From an uncultured Croceitalea sp. (lineage in GTDB: Bacteria > Bacteroidota > Bacteroidia > Flavobacteriales > Flavobacteriaceae), in assembly GCA_947494805.1 (NCBI GenBank), contig CANLWK010000002.1, forward strand, positions 992,001-1,056,000: a stretch of DNA of 64,000 bases. Reading direction: 5' to 3'. The position numbers and the translations under genes were made by a program. This document shows, piece after piece, positions 52,156-60,832 of the stretch (within the stretch, counting starts at the first letter, position 1; every line of letters starts with the position of its first letter). Below the pieces are notes generated by a model. It was not told the DNA's origin. It did not search any database and saw only the letters and a list, made by a program, of their open reading frames with translations.

Positions 52156-54498
52156 TTAGTTTCTACTTAGAATAAATGCTCTGGCCCTTTGAATAAAATC
52201 TTGATTGCTTTCTTCAGTATTCATCAAGAAAAAATAACCAATCGCACGTTCCAATTGCATGGATGCCAGCAAGTAATTGTAGTTTGCCGTTGCGCTTGCC
52301 AATTGCGATTGTAAATAGTTGGTTTGTGCATCGATCAATTGGATTAGAGGCACTGCACCTTCACTATATGCGATTTGTGTAAGATTCAAACTTTCTTTCG
52401 CTGCTTCTTCGGCAATCTTTGAAATCTGGATATTGGCTATTTCGTTGGTCAAATCAAGTACAAGTAAGTTCACATTGGCTTCGATATTCAAATCAATATT
52501 ACCTTTCTGAATGTTTAATTGGTCTTCTTGAATTTTGGCAGTTTGCTTATTGATGTTTCGTTGATTTTGATTGAAAATAGGAAGCGAAAGGTTCAGTCCA
52601 AAATTATAGGTTCCGTCAGGAGCAGTTGGTACTCCCGGTGCTACTGTAGCGCCCTTTCCTGACTGGGATATTGCCAAATTATAATTTCCTTGAAGTGCAA
52701 CGGTGGGCACAAATCTTCCTGAGGCATTGAGTCGATAGGTCCGCTGAACAGCCTCTAGGTTATATCCAATGTTCTTTAACTCGGGTGCGTTCTTTTTTGC
52801 TTCCTCTATCAAAAAGTCAACAAGATTGGGACGTAGCTTGGGATTGTCCAAAATCTCCAAAAAATCTTGGTACCTATAATTCGAAAATAAACCCTCGGAG
52901 ATGACGGCATCTTCTATATCAATCTCCGTAGAGATGGGATTGTTCATCAATTGATTAATTGTATAATAAGCTTGGTTCAATTGATTTCCAGCCTCTATCA
53001 ACGTCTGCATGTTCTGCGCCATCTGGCTTCGAAATCGCAACACATCAGATTTTCCAGAAGCACCGGCATCAAAATTTTGTTCAGAAATCTGCAGGTTTTC
53101 TTTGGTGACCCCAAGGTTTTGCGCTTGAATTTGGGCATTGGTTTTTAAAATCAAAGCGTTGAAATATGCTACCGATCCATTTAGGATGGCATCCAGCTCG
53201 GCGGCGTTGTAGGTCTCTTGCTGTGCTTTCTGTAAGTTATCTTGAATATTGACTCCTGCGGCCGCTCCTTCAGAATAAATGAGCTGTTGAAGGTTAACAT
53301 TTCCCGAGGTAGAAAACTCGGGGCTGGCACCACCTGATATTTCAGCAACACGGGGGTCAACATATGCGGCGGTCGTGGTAGCCGATACATTCGGCAAAAA
53401 ATTGCTTTTGGCCGTTTTTACATCCTGCGTGCTCAAATCAATGTTTCTTCTTTCTGCCTCTAGTCCCAAGTTGCGACCAATGACACCATTCATAATATCC
53501 AGCAGGGAATAGGCATTCTCAGCAATATAATTGCTTTCTCCACCTACTATGTCAACAGTGCCCAACATGCTATATCGCAATGGGAACTTGATTTCCTTAG
53601 CGGTATTGAAATTCAATGATAACCTGTTTTTATACTCTAGCAGCATTGGAAGTTCAGAGGGGTTTGTACCATTTATTATCGATTCCACATCCAAAGCGAT
53701 ACGCCTAAAAAAACGATCAATGTTGGATTCAGGCTGATTAGTCGCCAAAATACCCTTTTCCACATCCTGTTTTCTATAAGCTGAAAAAGAGGGTAATTGT
53801 TTTTTATTAATGGAAGAAACCAAAGTTCTAAAAGCTGTTTCGGATAAATCAAAGCCTCCCGCAAGATATACCGCATCCACATCATCAACTAAATTTGATA
53901 TATCACCGTCTTTGGGCAACTCTATCAGAGCATAGGTGGCCTCTTTATCCTTGAAATACGTATCAAAAAGCTCCTTTATAGGAAGGGCTTCTGGTAAATA
54001 ATCATCTACCAAAATACCAACCTTCTTGTAATCGTAAATGGATTTGAAGGCATCCAAGTCTTTGGAATAGGAAAGTGGGGCTATGATATACACAATATTA
54101 TTGATTCCTGAAGTCTTTTGATCTTTGGGCAAGTCAATAAAGTCACTGTTAACAGAACCAAACACAACAACAGGTTTTGCATAGTTTTTTTGTTGATAAA
54201 GCGCTATGTTATTGATAATCCCAAAAACGAGTATGATGTCGACATTACTTGACTCCAGTGATAGGTAATTGGCTGTTGCTCTATCAAGGTCATAACCATT
54301 TTCAATGGGGTCTTGAAAAGTTATTGTGGCATCTTGCCCAACCACTGCGGTAATCTCACTTTGCAGCTTTTTCAATAAAGGACGGTTTTGCTCCGTAGCC
54401 TCATCAGCAAGAATTCCTATACGTATATCCTTTTTGCCCTGGGCAAATGAAAATGATAACCCGATCAAAATGAAAATTAATACTAAGTTCTTTTTCAT
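52156..54498 (-). CDS. TolC-like outer membrane channel with N-terminal substrate-binding-like domain
   Basis: 780 residues, nearly twice a normal TolC. Signal peptide LIFILIGLSFSFAQ. Residues about 20-320 resemble an ABC-type substrate-binding fold: KDIRIGILADEATEQNRPLLKKL, VDIILVFGIINNIALY, KPVVVFGSV, KKVGILVDDYLPEA, DAVYLAGGFDLSETAF, with alternating strand/helix. The TolC/OEP part starts about 330 (AENAYSLLDIMNGVIGRNLGLEAERRNIDL) and has two repeats of coiled helices, including LPNVSATTTAAYV and FVPTVALQGNYNLAIS. This fusion could sense or catch the exported substrate in the periplasm. Confidence 0.85.
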   Translation of the reverse strand: MKKNLVLIFILIGLSFSFAQGKKDIRIGILADEATEQNRPLLKKLQSEITAVVGQDATITFQDPIENGYDLDRATANYLSLESSNVDIILVFGIINNIALYQQKNYAKPVVVFGSVNSDFIDLPKDQKTSGINNIVYIIAPLSYSKDLDAFKSIYDYKKVGILVDDYLPEALPIKELFDTYFKDKEATYALIELPKDGDISNLVDDVDAVYLAGGFDLSETAFRTLVSSINKKQLPSFSAYRKQDVEKGILATNQPESNIDRFFRRIALDVESIINGTNPSELPMLLEYKNRLSLNFNTAKEIKFPLRYSMLGTVDIVGGESNYIAENAYSLLDIMNGVIGRNLGLEAERRNIDLSTQDVKTAKSNFLPNVSATTTAAYVDPRVAEISGGASPEFSTSGNVNLQQLIYSEGAAAGVNIQDNLQKAQQETYNAAELDAILNGSVAYFNALILKTNAQIQAQNLGVTKENLQISEQNFDAGASGKSDVLRFRSQMAQNMQTLIEAGNQLNQAYYTINQLMNNPISTEIDIEDAVISEGLFSNYRYQDFLEILDNPKLRPNLVDFLIEEAKKNAPELKNIGYNLEAVQRTYRLNASGRFVPTVALQGNYNLAISQSGKGATVAPGVPTAPDGTYNFGLNLSLPIFNQNQRNINKQTAKIQEDQLNIQKGNIDLNIEANVNLLVLDLTNEIANIQISKIAEEAAKESLNLTQIAYSEGAVPLIQLIDAQTNYLQSQLASATANYNYLLASMQLERAIGYFFLMNTEESNQDFIQRARAFILSRN

Positions 54499-54507
54499 GT
54501 TTTTAGA

Positions 54508-54909
54508 TTATTTCCAATTCTTTCTTTTATAGACATCCTTTAACATTTTGTCATAGGTTTCTAGATAATAGGCATATTGTTTCTCTGTGAGCATGGCTCT
54601 AACTTCCGTGTTCTGTTTTTTCAAAAGTGCTTCAAATTTGGTACGGATTTCTTCAGGGGAGTATCCTTTTTCCTTTTTCTCAAGGGCTTTCATTTTGAAA
54701 GTATGGTACAGAACTATGTTATAAAACTCATCGCGTTGATTATCTTTTAAACCCATGACTGTCGCACGGTCATAGAACCAAAGTTGCAGACTGTCTCGTT
54801 CAGTAGTAGTAAATAGATCAGTTTCATTTTTTTGGGCTGTTTCCTGAGAATGCAGTGAACTCAGGGTAAACAGGGTTAAAAGGAGGAATGAGATTGTGGT
54901 TGGTTTCAT
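54508..54909 (-). CDS. Secreted helical protein, Spy/CpxP-like
   Basis: 133 residues. Signal peptide ISFLLLTLFTLSSLHSQ. Mature part mostly helical with TTTERDSLQLWFYDRATVMGLKDNQRDEFYNIV and the LTxxQ-like MLTEKQYAYYLETYDKML near the C-terminus, which recalls Spy/CpxP periplasmic chaperones. Relation to that family is inferred from the motif and size only. First gene of the seven-gene leftward operon, 9 bp before the TolC-like gene. Confidence 0.72.
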   Translation of the reverse strand: MKPTTISFLLLTLFTLSSLHSQETAQKNETDLFTTTERDSLQLWFYDRATVMGLKDNQRDEFYNIVLYHTFKMKALEKKEKGYSPEEIRTKFEALLKKQNTEVRAMLTEKQYAYYLETYDKMLKDVYKRKNWK

Positions 54910-54930
54910 AGCAGATTATTTTATTAAAAG

Positions 54931-54962
54931 TAAATATATAGAATTATCACCCTCTAAAACAA
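54931..54962 (-). promoter_or_regulatory. Candidate promoter of the efflux operon
   Basis: On the minus strand TTG (54962-54960), 21-base spacer and TATATTTA (54938-54931) ahead of the 54909 start codon. The -7 box lacks the last G of the consensus, hence moderate confidence. Confidence 0.4.
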
Positions 54963-55119
54963 TTGTTTAAGACATTGAATAAACCACTTAAACAAGTTGC
55001 AATAAGATATCACAAAACCTTTGCTTTGAACTGTACAGTTTTATGCAAACAAAATCCGTGTCATTTCAGTTTCGGATTTTCCAACTGGTCGATATTTAGA
55101 AGAAAGGTTCATAATCAAA

Positions 55120-55581
55120 TCATAAGGAGTTCAATTCTAACTGATAGGAATCAAGGATATTGCTCGGCAATGATTTCAGGTAGATTTGGGTTGTACTAAG
55201 TTTATTGTGACCCATCATAGCGGAAATTGCCTCTAAAGGAACTTTTTTGAACATGGCATGAGTTGCAAAACTATGTCTTGAAACATAAGAGGTCAAACGC
55301 TCTTCAATCCCACATTTTTTTGCAATCTCTTTCAAACCAATGTTGTAACGTCTAAGCTCCCATTGGGCATCTTTGTACTGTAATTCCAAAATGTCCCGAT
55401 TGATTATAGGCAATAAAAAACCAGAAGGGTGATGATCCCAGTATTCCTCCGGAACATAATGGCCAGTTTTTATCGAAGTGGTTTTTCTAAAGTGGGTCAG
55501 CCTCAAAATGATGGGGAAACATCCATTTTGGGTCATTCTACGGGTGTCCAAACTTAGCTTTATGCTCGTGTTCATGAACAT
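55120..55581 (-). pseudogene. Tyrosine integrase with large internal deletion
   Basis: 153 residues where the family has about 400. N-terminal arm-binding-like domain (SIKLSLDTRRMTQNGCFPIILRLTHFRKTTSIKTGHYVPEEYWD, about 5-50) is joined directly to the catalytic C-terminus: SYVSRHSFATHAM (His-x-x-Arg), MMGHNKLSTTQIYL (His and Tyr nucleophile), SYQLELNSL. The core-binding domain and the first catalytic Arg and Lys are missing, so it should not recombine. Upstream of its start (55590-55615) lie the GCACGCAA repeats. Confidence 0.85.
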
Positions 55582-56000
55582 AAGTTATAAAAAAAATTGC
55601 ACGCAATTTGCACGCAAAAAGTTGGTTTTAATTGATTTTGTTTGATAACAAAAATTTATTAAAACACTGATAATCAATAAAATATGTGATTTTTGAAATC
55701 TACTTGTACCCCATTCGGCGACGCTGTTAATATTATGTATTATGTAAATATTTCACCCTTGAGTGTGGGTGCACATCACACTATGGCCATTGCCCCTAGT
55801 TGAATATTCCATAACGGTATGGAGCTATCAAAAAACAACGCCCCAAAAAGCATCGTCATGTCCATTGCAGAAAAAAAGATTAGGCCAAAAAGTTAATTCG
55901 GGGGCAGATTGCTATGAACTGGGGTTATCTATTTTTTAGCTGAACAAGAGGACCAAGTAACATTCTTGCCTGCCAATCGTCATACGTAAAACCATAACCA
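55582..56000. other. Gap at the right edge of the second accessory block
   Basis: 419 bp. GCACGCAA occurs twice in TGCACGCAATTTGCACGC (about 55597-55614); TGATAATCAAT follows at about 55669. On the minus strand this is the promoter region of the integrase gene. No gene or strong terminator seen in the rest. Confidence 0.5.
55597..55614. repeat. TGCACGCAATTTGCACGC motif, right copy
   Basis: Two GCACGCAA-type units in tandem. The left copy TGCACGCAATTTGCATGC lies at 29154-29171, behind the tRNA remnant; the two differ at one base of 18. Position beside the integrase start suggests arm-type integrase sites. Confidence 0.6.
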
Positions 56001-57005
56001 ATGAAAGCCATTTTTACCTGTTTTTTCATTTTTAGTACTGCGTTTTGCCCAGCACAAAAAAATAATAGACCAACAATGAATGATGCTCTTGAGAAATATG
56101 ATTTTCTTCAACAGCAAATGGTGCAACAAAATGACACTATAACCTATTTTCTTAAGCATACACAGAACAAACCAAGCAATTTGGTAATTTTCATTCAGGG
56201 TACCGATGCAAATCCTATTTTTTCATATCGCCTAAAAGAAGGTAAAACCAAGTTTTTCCGTTGGTTTTCTGATGACTATAAAGATTTAGATTCTACCTAT
56301 ACCTATGCCATTATTCCGAAACCTGGTATGGAAGGCCTCTATGAAGATGGTCATATCACGGTACCAAAAAAATATTATGAAAAGAACTATCTAGATTACA
56401 GGGTCCATCAAATCAATTCATCAATCAATCACATTATTAAGAATCACTTAGAAAATCCAAAAAAAGTAATCGTTTATGGGCATTCTGAGGGCGCTGCGAT
56501 TGGTGCGGCCTTGGCCACAGTGAACAAGCAAATTACACATCTAGGATTTTGGTCGGGCAATGTACTTCATAATTTCTATGAATTCTCGTTGTTCAACAGA
56601 ATTGAGTCTTTAAAAGGCAACATTTCAGATAACGAGGCGCATCAGAACATTATGGGAATTTTAGCGTGGTACAAGTCGGTCATTAAAAATCCTGATGCAA
56701 CCGAAATTGATCACTTCGGCTTTACCAATAAACGCTGGTCATCTTATGAAAAAGCCCCCATTGATTACTTAACTCAGTTGAATATTCCCATATATGCCCT
56801 TTTTGGTACTGAAGATGAAAGTACGCCAATAGAGACCGCCTATCTACTACCCGTGAAATTTATTGAGAACAGAAAAGATAACTTAACCTTTGAGGTTTGT
56901 GTCAATTGTGACCATTCATATCAGCAGAAAACGACTGAAGGACAAAAATCAAATTGGAACGATGAGTTTTTAAAATTTATAGCATGGACCACCAAAACTG
57001 AATGA
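56001..57005 (+). CDS. Secreted alpha/beta hydrolase
   Basis: 334 residues. Signal peptide IFTCFFIFSTAFCPAQ. Nucleophile elbow GHSEGAAIG (about 166-174), Asp in FGTEDESTP (about 276), His in CVNCDHSYQ (about 311) complete the triad. FIQGTDANPIFSYRL is the oxyanion region. Could be a periplasmic esterase, lipase or peptidase; unresolved. The next gene is 48 bp downstream on the same strand. Confidence 0.85.
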   Translation: MKAIFTCFFIFSTAFCPAQKNNRPTMNDALEKYDFLQQQMVQQNDTITYFLKHTQNKPSNLVIFIQGTDANPIFSYRLKEGKTKFFRWFSDDYKDLDSTYTYAIIPKPGMEGLYEDGHITVPKKYYEKNYLDYRVHQINSSINHIIKNHLENPKKVIVYGHSEGAAIGAALATVNKQITHLGFWSGNVLHNFYEFSLFNRIESLKGNISDNEAHQNIMGILAWYKSVIKNPDATEIDHFGFTNKRWSSYEKAPIDYLTQLNIPIYALFGTEDESTPIETAYLLPVKFIENRKDNLTFEVCVNCDHSYQQKTTEGQKSNWNDEFLKFIAWTTKTE

Positions 57006-57053
57006 CGAACAGGAAACAACAAGCGTAGCACACGTTTAAATTGTAATAACCGC

Positions 57054-58151
57054 ATGGTTATTCGTAACTTTAAGCCATACTATCTGTTGATAGTTGCATA
57101 TAGCATTGCGCTAATTAAAATCGGTCCATCTATGGTGAACAAAACAATGAATTTGCGAAAAATCCTCATCGTTTTCGGACTACCATTGTTACTCATCTTA
57201 CTGGTAGTACTATTGACCAAATCTTCGCTGTTTTCTCAACATCAACATCAATTGTCCATAGGTATCACCTTTGACTTACTGTTGACAGTACCCTTTGTCT
57301 ATTTTTTATTGATCCGAAAAACAACCGTTCCAAAAACCACGGTTATTCCTTTTTTGATATTGGGCGTTGTGATATGTTCTGCCATTTTGCCCCCAGAGAA
57401 CCAATACTATCTAAGTCTTTTTAAAACATGGGGGGTACCCCTTATTGAACTTTCCATACTGTCATTAGTTAGCTATCATATCGTAAGGGCAATAAAACGC
57501 TATCGTTCAAATAGCAACGGATCGTTTGATTTTTTTACCACCTTAAAGCATACCTGTAGGGAGATACTTCCGAGACCAGCAGTAATTCCTGTGGTGACCG
57601 AAATTGCAGTTTTCTATTATGGCTTCTTCTATTGGAGAAAAAGAAAACTAAGAACGAATGAGTTTTCGTATCACAAGGACAGCGGAACGATTACCTTATT
57701 GGTTGCCATTATTTTCATAGTGGCAATTGAGACCGTTGTATTTCATAACATACTACAAAAGTGGAGTACTATTGTCGCCTGGATCTTAACGTGTTTAAGC
57801 ATCTATTCTGGTATTCAAATTTTCGGATTCTTAAAATCAATGCTCAAAAGGCCGATTGCCATTGCAAATGGGCAGCTCTTTTTGCGATATGGTATTATGA
57901 CAGAAACAACTATCGACCTAAAGGACATTGTTGCCATCGAAATTTCTTCAAAAGCCATCAATTCAGATATGGCAACAAGAAAGCTCTCCTTTTTGGGCGA
58001 ACTAGAAGGGCATAATCTAATCATCCACCTAAAAAAAGATTACGAACTCATAGGCCTCTACGGAATTCGTAAAACGTATCGGAATTTGGCCCTCTTCGTT
58101 GATGATAAAATGACGTTCAAAAAACATATAGAGCACCTACTGCACGAATAG
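57054..58151 (+). CDS. Hypothetical membrane protein with PH-like C-terminus
   Basis: 365 residues with about seven to nine hydrophobic helices in the first 270 residues. C-terminal 90 residues (LFLRYGIMTETTIDLKDIVAIEI...LIIHLKKDYELIGLYGIRK) look like the bacterial PH domain of membrane-embedded proteins. Start uncertain: ATGs at 57132 and 57147 would shorten it by 26 or 31 residues and remove the first helix. No function assigned. The channel-gene relic starts 4 bp after its stop. Confidence 0.68.
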   Translation: MVIRNFKPYYLLIVAYSIALIKIGPSMVNKTMNLRKILIVFGLPLLLILLVVLLTKSSLFSQHQHQLSIGITFDLLLTVPFVYFLLIRKTTVPKTTVIPFLILGVVICSAILPPENQYYLSLFKTWGVPLIELSILSLVSYHIVRAIKRYRSNSNGSFDFFTTLKHTCREILPRPAVIPVVTEIAVFYYGFFYWRKRKLRTNEFSYHKDSGTITLLVAIIFIVAIETVVFHNILQKWSTIVAWILTCLSIYSGIQIFGFLKSMLKRPIAIANGQLFLRYGIMTETTIDLKDIVAIEISSKAINSDMATRKLSFLGELEGHNLIIHLKKDYELIGLYGIRKTYRNLALFVDDKMTFKKHIEHLLHE

Positions 58152-58154
58152 TTT

Positions 58155-58255
58155 AGTCAAAAAGCTCCATTAATAGAATTGGTGAGATTGCTTTTATGGT
58201 CATTATCACTGCTGTGGTCGTTGGTAAGTTTATCAACCAGCGTAATGGCAACTAA
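58155..58255 (+). pseudogene. Remnant of a potassium channel gene (C-terminus)
   Basis: Two frames: SQKAPLIELV (from 58155) and then GEIAFMVIITAVVVGKFINQRNGN-stop (58181-58255). These align with AQKASILIGLVGQFYLVIVTAVVVGKFINQYH of the intact channel at 46472, so a frameshift has broken a second channel gene and its 5' part is gone. On the opposite strand relative to the intact copy. Confidence 0.8.
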
Positions 58256-58450
58256 AACCTTTATAATACACCCATTAAAAATCCAAGCAACAAGTTTTAC
58301 CAATCTTTCAAAATAGCATTGCAACCATTAAGACTTTGACAATTTTCAAGATTAAAACTATTTTCCAGTCTAAATTTTTAGTTAAAGATTGGTTTTCAGA
58401 CTTTTAAACAGATAAAAGTAAGTAAATTCGCCGCCTCAAAATTTTATGTT
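58256..58450. other. AT-rich spacer
   Basis: 195 bp. TAAATTCG (near 58424) resembles a weak -7 box for the gene at 58451. Nothing else seen. Confidence 0.4.
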
Positions 58451-58864
58451 GTGGAATGTTTAGAATTGAATCCGGCGAATGACTTCACCAAATGGGAAGC
58501 TGATTATATAGAAGAACTACATGCATTGGACTTTCAAGAGTCACTGGGAAATATGTTGTTATTTGAAGATGATACCATCAAGTTATGGAACTTAAAGTTA
58601 GAAAAGGGAGAACGCATGCCCTTTATACGTCATAATAAAGACTACTCGTGGATCTCTGAAACCGATGCCCTGCTGAAAAGTAGGTTTGGCAATGGCCGAA
58701 TTTCATTGATAAGAGTAAAGCAAGGAGATACCGAATACTATGAAAACAATGGTAAGAACTGTATCAACGATTTAGAAAATCTTGGTGATGAACCTGTGAT
58801 TTTTAAGGTATTGGAGTATAAAGAACAAATGTACCTCGCTAAAAATAAGTACATGCTCAATTAA
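58451..58864 (+). CDS. Hypothetical cupin-like protein, 137 residues
   Basis: Not recognised with certainty. Beta-rich, acidic: EESLGNMLLFEDDTIKLWNLKLEKGERMPFIRHNKDYSWI shows a cupin-style GERMPFIRH (metal ligands expected in cupins are incomplete), then ISLIRVKQGDTEYYE and VIFKVLEYK. GTG start at 58451; the ATG at 58446 is out of frame. Stands 48 bp before the CNMP/CBS gene on the same strand, so possibly in its operon. Confidence 0.62.
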   Translation: MECLELNPANDFTKWEADYIEELHALDFQESLGNMLLFEDDTIKLWNLKLEKGERMPFIRHNKDYSWISETDALLKSRFGNGRISLIRVKQGDTEYYENNGKNCINDLENLGDEPVIFKVLEYKEQMYLAKNKYMLN

Positions 58865-58912
58865 ACGCTCAAGGCGTCACTAAATACCCAAATAAATTTG
58901 CTATTTTGAGGT

Positions 58913-60832
58913 ATGCAGAACAGCATCTCATACCGAATAGCTGATTTCTTAAAGCGCTATCCTCCGTTTTCAAGTTTGTTGAAAAGTGAACTTGAATCGC
59001 TGTCTACAGAAGTTGCCATTGTATACAAAGAAAAAAGAGCTCTCGTATTTGATCTTGACGAAAAACCCCATGACCACTTTTATGTAGTGCACAAAGGGGC
59101 TATCGGACTTTGGAATATGAAAGAAAATGTTGTTCTCGATGTTTGTGATGAGGGTGATCTATTCGGTTTGCGGCCATTAATGGCACATGATACCTATCGT
59201 TTACAGGCCATTGCCGAAGAAGAGAGTATTCTTTACGCCATTCCGATAGCGGTCTTTGAACCAATGATAAAGAGCAACATTAGGGTCAATGATTTTTTGG
59301 TCGAAAGTTTCGCATCGAACACACGTAATCCTTATGCCAAAATCGACAAGGGTCAATTGTTGGGTGATACCGCCAGTTTTAATCCCAGTACTTCAGGTCC
59401 GCCGTTGTTAGACGTTCAATTGGTAGAATATTCTAAAAACATTACTTCATCTGTAGCCGAAGAGACAATAGAAACCTTGGCAAAAAAAATGACGGCCAAA
59501 GGTATTGGGGCTATGCTTATTGAAAAAGACGGGCTTCCCATAGGTATTATTACCGATAAGGATATCAGAAACAAAATCGCTACAGGCCAATACCCTATAA
59601 CCGCAAAAGCAGAGGCCATCATGTCTTCACCGGTCATCACCTACCCTACGCAATTGACGGTAACCCAAGCACAAATGGCCATGATGAAAAGCAATATCAG
59701 CCATTTGATATTGACCGCAGATGGTACCACAAACACCAAAGCCATCGGTATACTATCAAAACATGATGTCATGCTTTCTTTGGGCAATAACCCAGCAGTG
59801 CTGGTCAAAGCCATTAAACGTGCCAAGCTATTTGAAGAGATAACGCCTTTGCGAAAAGGCGTAATGAACTTGTTACGTGGTTATTTGGATCAAAACATTC
59901 CGATGGCATTGACCTCAAAAATCATCTCAGAACTCAATGACGTTTGTATCAAACAAGTGGTCAAACTTGCATTGAAAAAAATGCCAAGTGCCCCAAAAGT
60001 CAAGTTCGCATGGTTGGCCATGGGAAGTCAAGGTCGCAGCGAACAACTACTGCATACTGATCAAGATAATGCCTTACTCTTTGAAAATGTACCTGAGGAA
60101 GAATTTAAGGCCACCCAAGACTACTTTTTACAATTGGCAAAGTACATCACCGAAGGACTCAATATTATTGGCTATGAGTACTGTCCTGCTGATATGATGG
60201 GATCCAACCCCAAATGGTGCACAAGTCTTAGTGGATTCCAAAAAATGACCTCAAAGTGGATTCGAAACACAGGACCTGAAGAAGTGTTACTCTCAACCAT
60301 TTTCTTTGATTATAACCACGTATATGGCGATGAAAATCTTACAAAAGAATTATCTGAAAGCATTTTAAAAAACATAACGGCTTACCCGATATTTTTATCC
60401 CATTTGGCCAGTAATGCTCTGATGAACCCATCACCTACCGGTTTCTTCCGGCAATTTCTAATAGAGCAAGATGGTGAATACAAAGATTTTTTCGACCTTA
60501 AAAAACGTGCATTGATGCCCCTGATAGACGCCGCACGAGTATTGATCTTATCACACCATATTACCGGTATCAGCAACACATGGGAGCGCTTTGAAAAACT
60601 GGCAGAATTAAGACCCAAAAGCGCTGCACTTTTTATGGCCTGTGGTTACGCCATGAAGGCCTTATTGAAATTTAGAACCAAGCAAGGTTTGCTACACAAT
60701 GATTCCGGCCGATATATTTCATTGACGGCCCTTAGCAAAGAAGAGAAAATGAAATTAAAGCGAACGTTCAAAACCATCAAAGAAGTGCAAGAATTGTTGA
60801 ACATACGGTTTATGGTATCTCGAGTACGATGA
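58913..60832 (+). CDS. CNMP-CBS-DUF294 signalling nucleotidyltransferase-like protein
   Basis: 639 residues, four domains: cyclic-nucleotide-binding-like barrel (about 10-130, YVVHKGAIGLW), two CBS motifs (about 170-290, GIGAMLIEKDGLPIGIITDKDIR and ISHLILTADGTTNTKAIGILSKHDV), GlnD-like nucleotidyltransferase core with LAMGSQGRSEQLLHTDQDNA (G-S and D-x-D, about 370-388), and DUF294_C (about 490-639). Such proteins are thought to modify or sense a partner in carbon/nitrogen control. Adjacent in many genomes to a DnaQ-type exonuclease and to acs or acetate transport genes, as here. Overlaps the exonuclease gene by 4 bp. A -7 box TAAATTTG is at about 58893. Confidence 0.9.
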   Translation: MQNSISYRIADFLKRYPPFSSLLKSELESLSTEVAIVYKEKRALVFDLDEKPHDHFYVVHKGAIGLWNMKENVVLDVCDEGDLFGLRPLMAHDTYRLQAIAEEESILYAIPIAVFEPMIKSNIRVNDFLVESFASNTRNPYAKIDKGQLLGDTASFNPSTSGPPLLDVQLVEYSKNITSSVAEETIETLAKKMTAKGIGAMLIEKDGLPIGIITDKDIRNKIATGQYPITAKAEAIMSSPVITYPTQLTVTQAQMAMMKSNISHLILTADGTTNTKAIGILSKHDVMLSLGNNPAVLVKAIKRAKLFEEITPLRKGVMNLLRGYLDQNIPMALTSKIISELNDVCIKQVVKLALKKMPSAPKVKFAWLAMGSQGRSEQLLHTDQDNALLFENVPEEEFKATQDYFLQLAKYITEGLNIIGYEYCPADMMGSNPKWCTSLSGFQKMTSKWIRNTGPEEVLLSTIFFDYNHVYGDENLTKELSESILKNITAYPIFLSHLASNALMNPSPTGFFRQFLIEQDGEYKDFFDLKKRALMPLIDAARVLILSHHITGISNTWERFEKLAELRPKSAALFMACGYAMKALLKFRTKQGLLHNDSGRYISLTALSKEEKMKLKRTFKTIKEVQELLNIRFMVSRVR

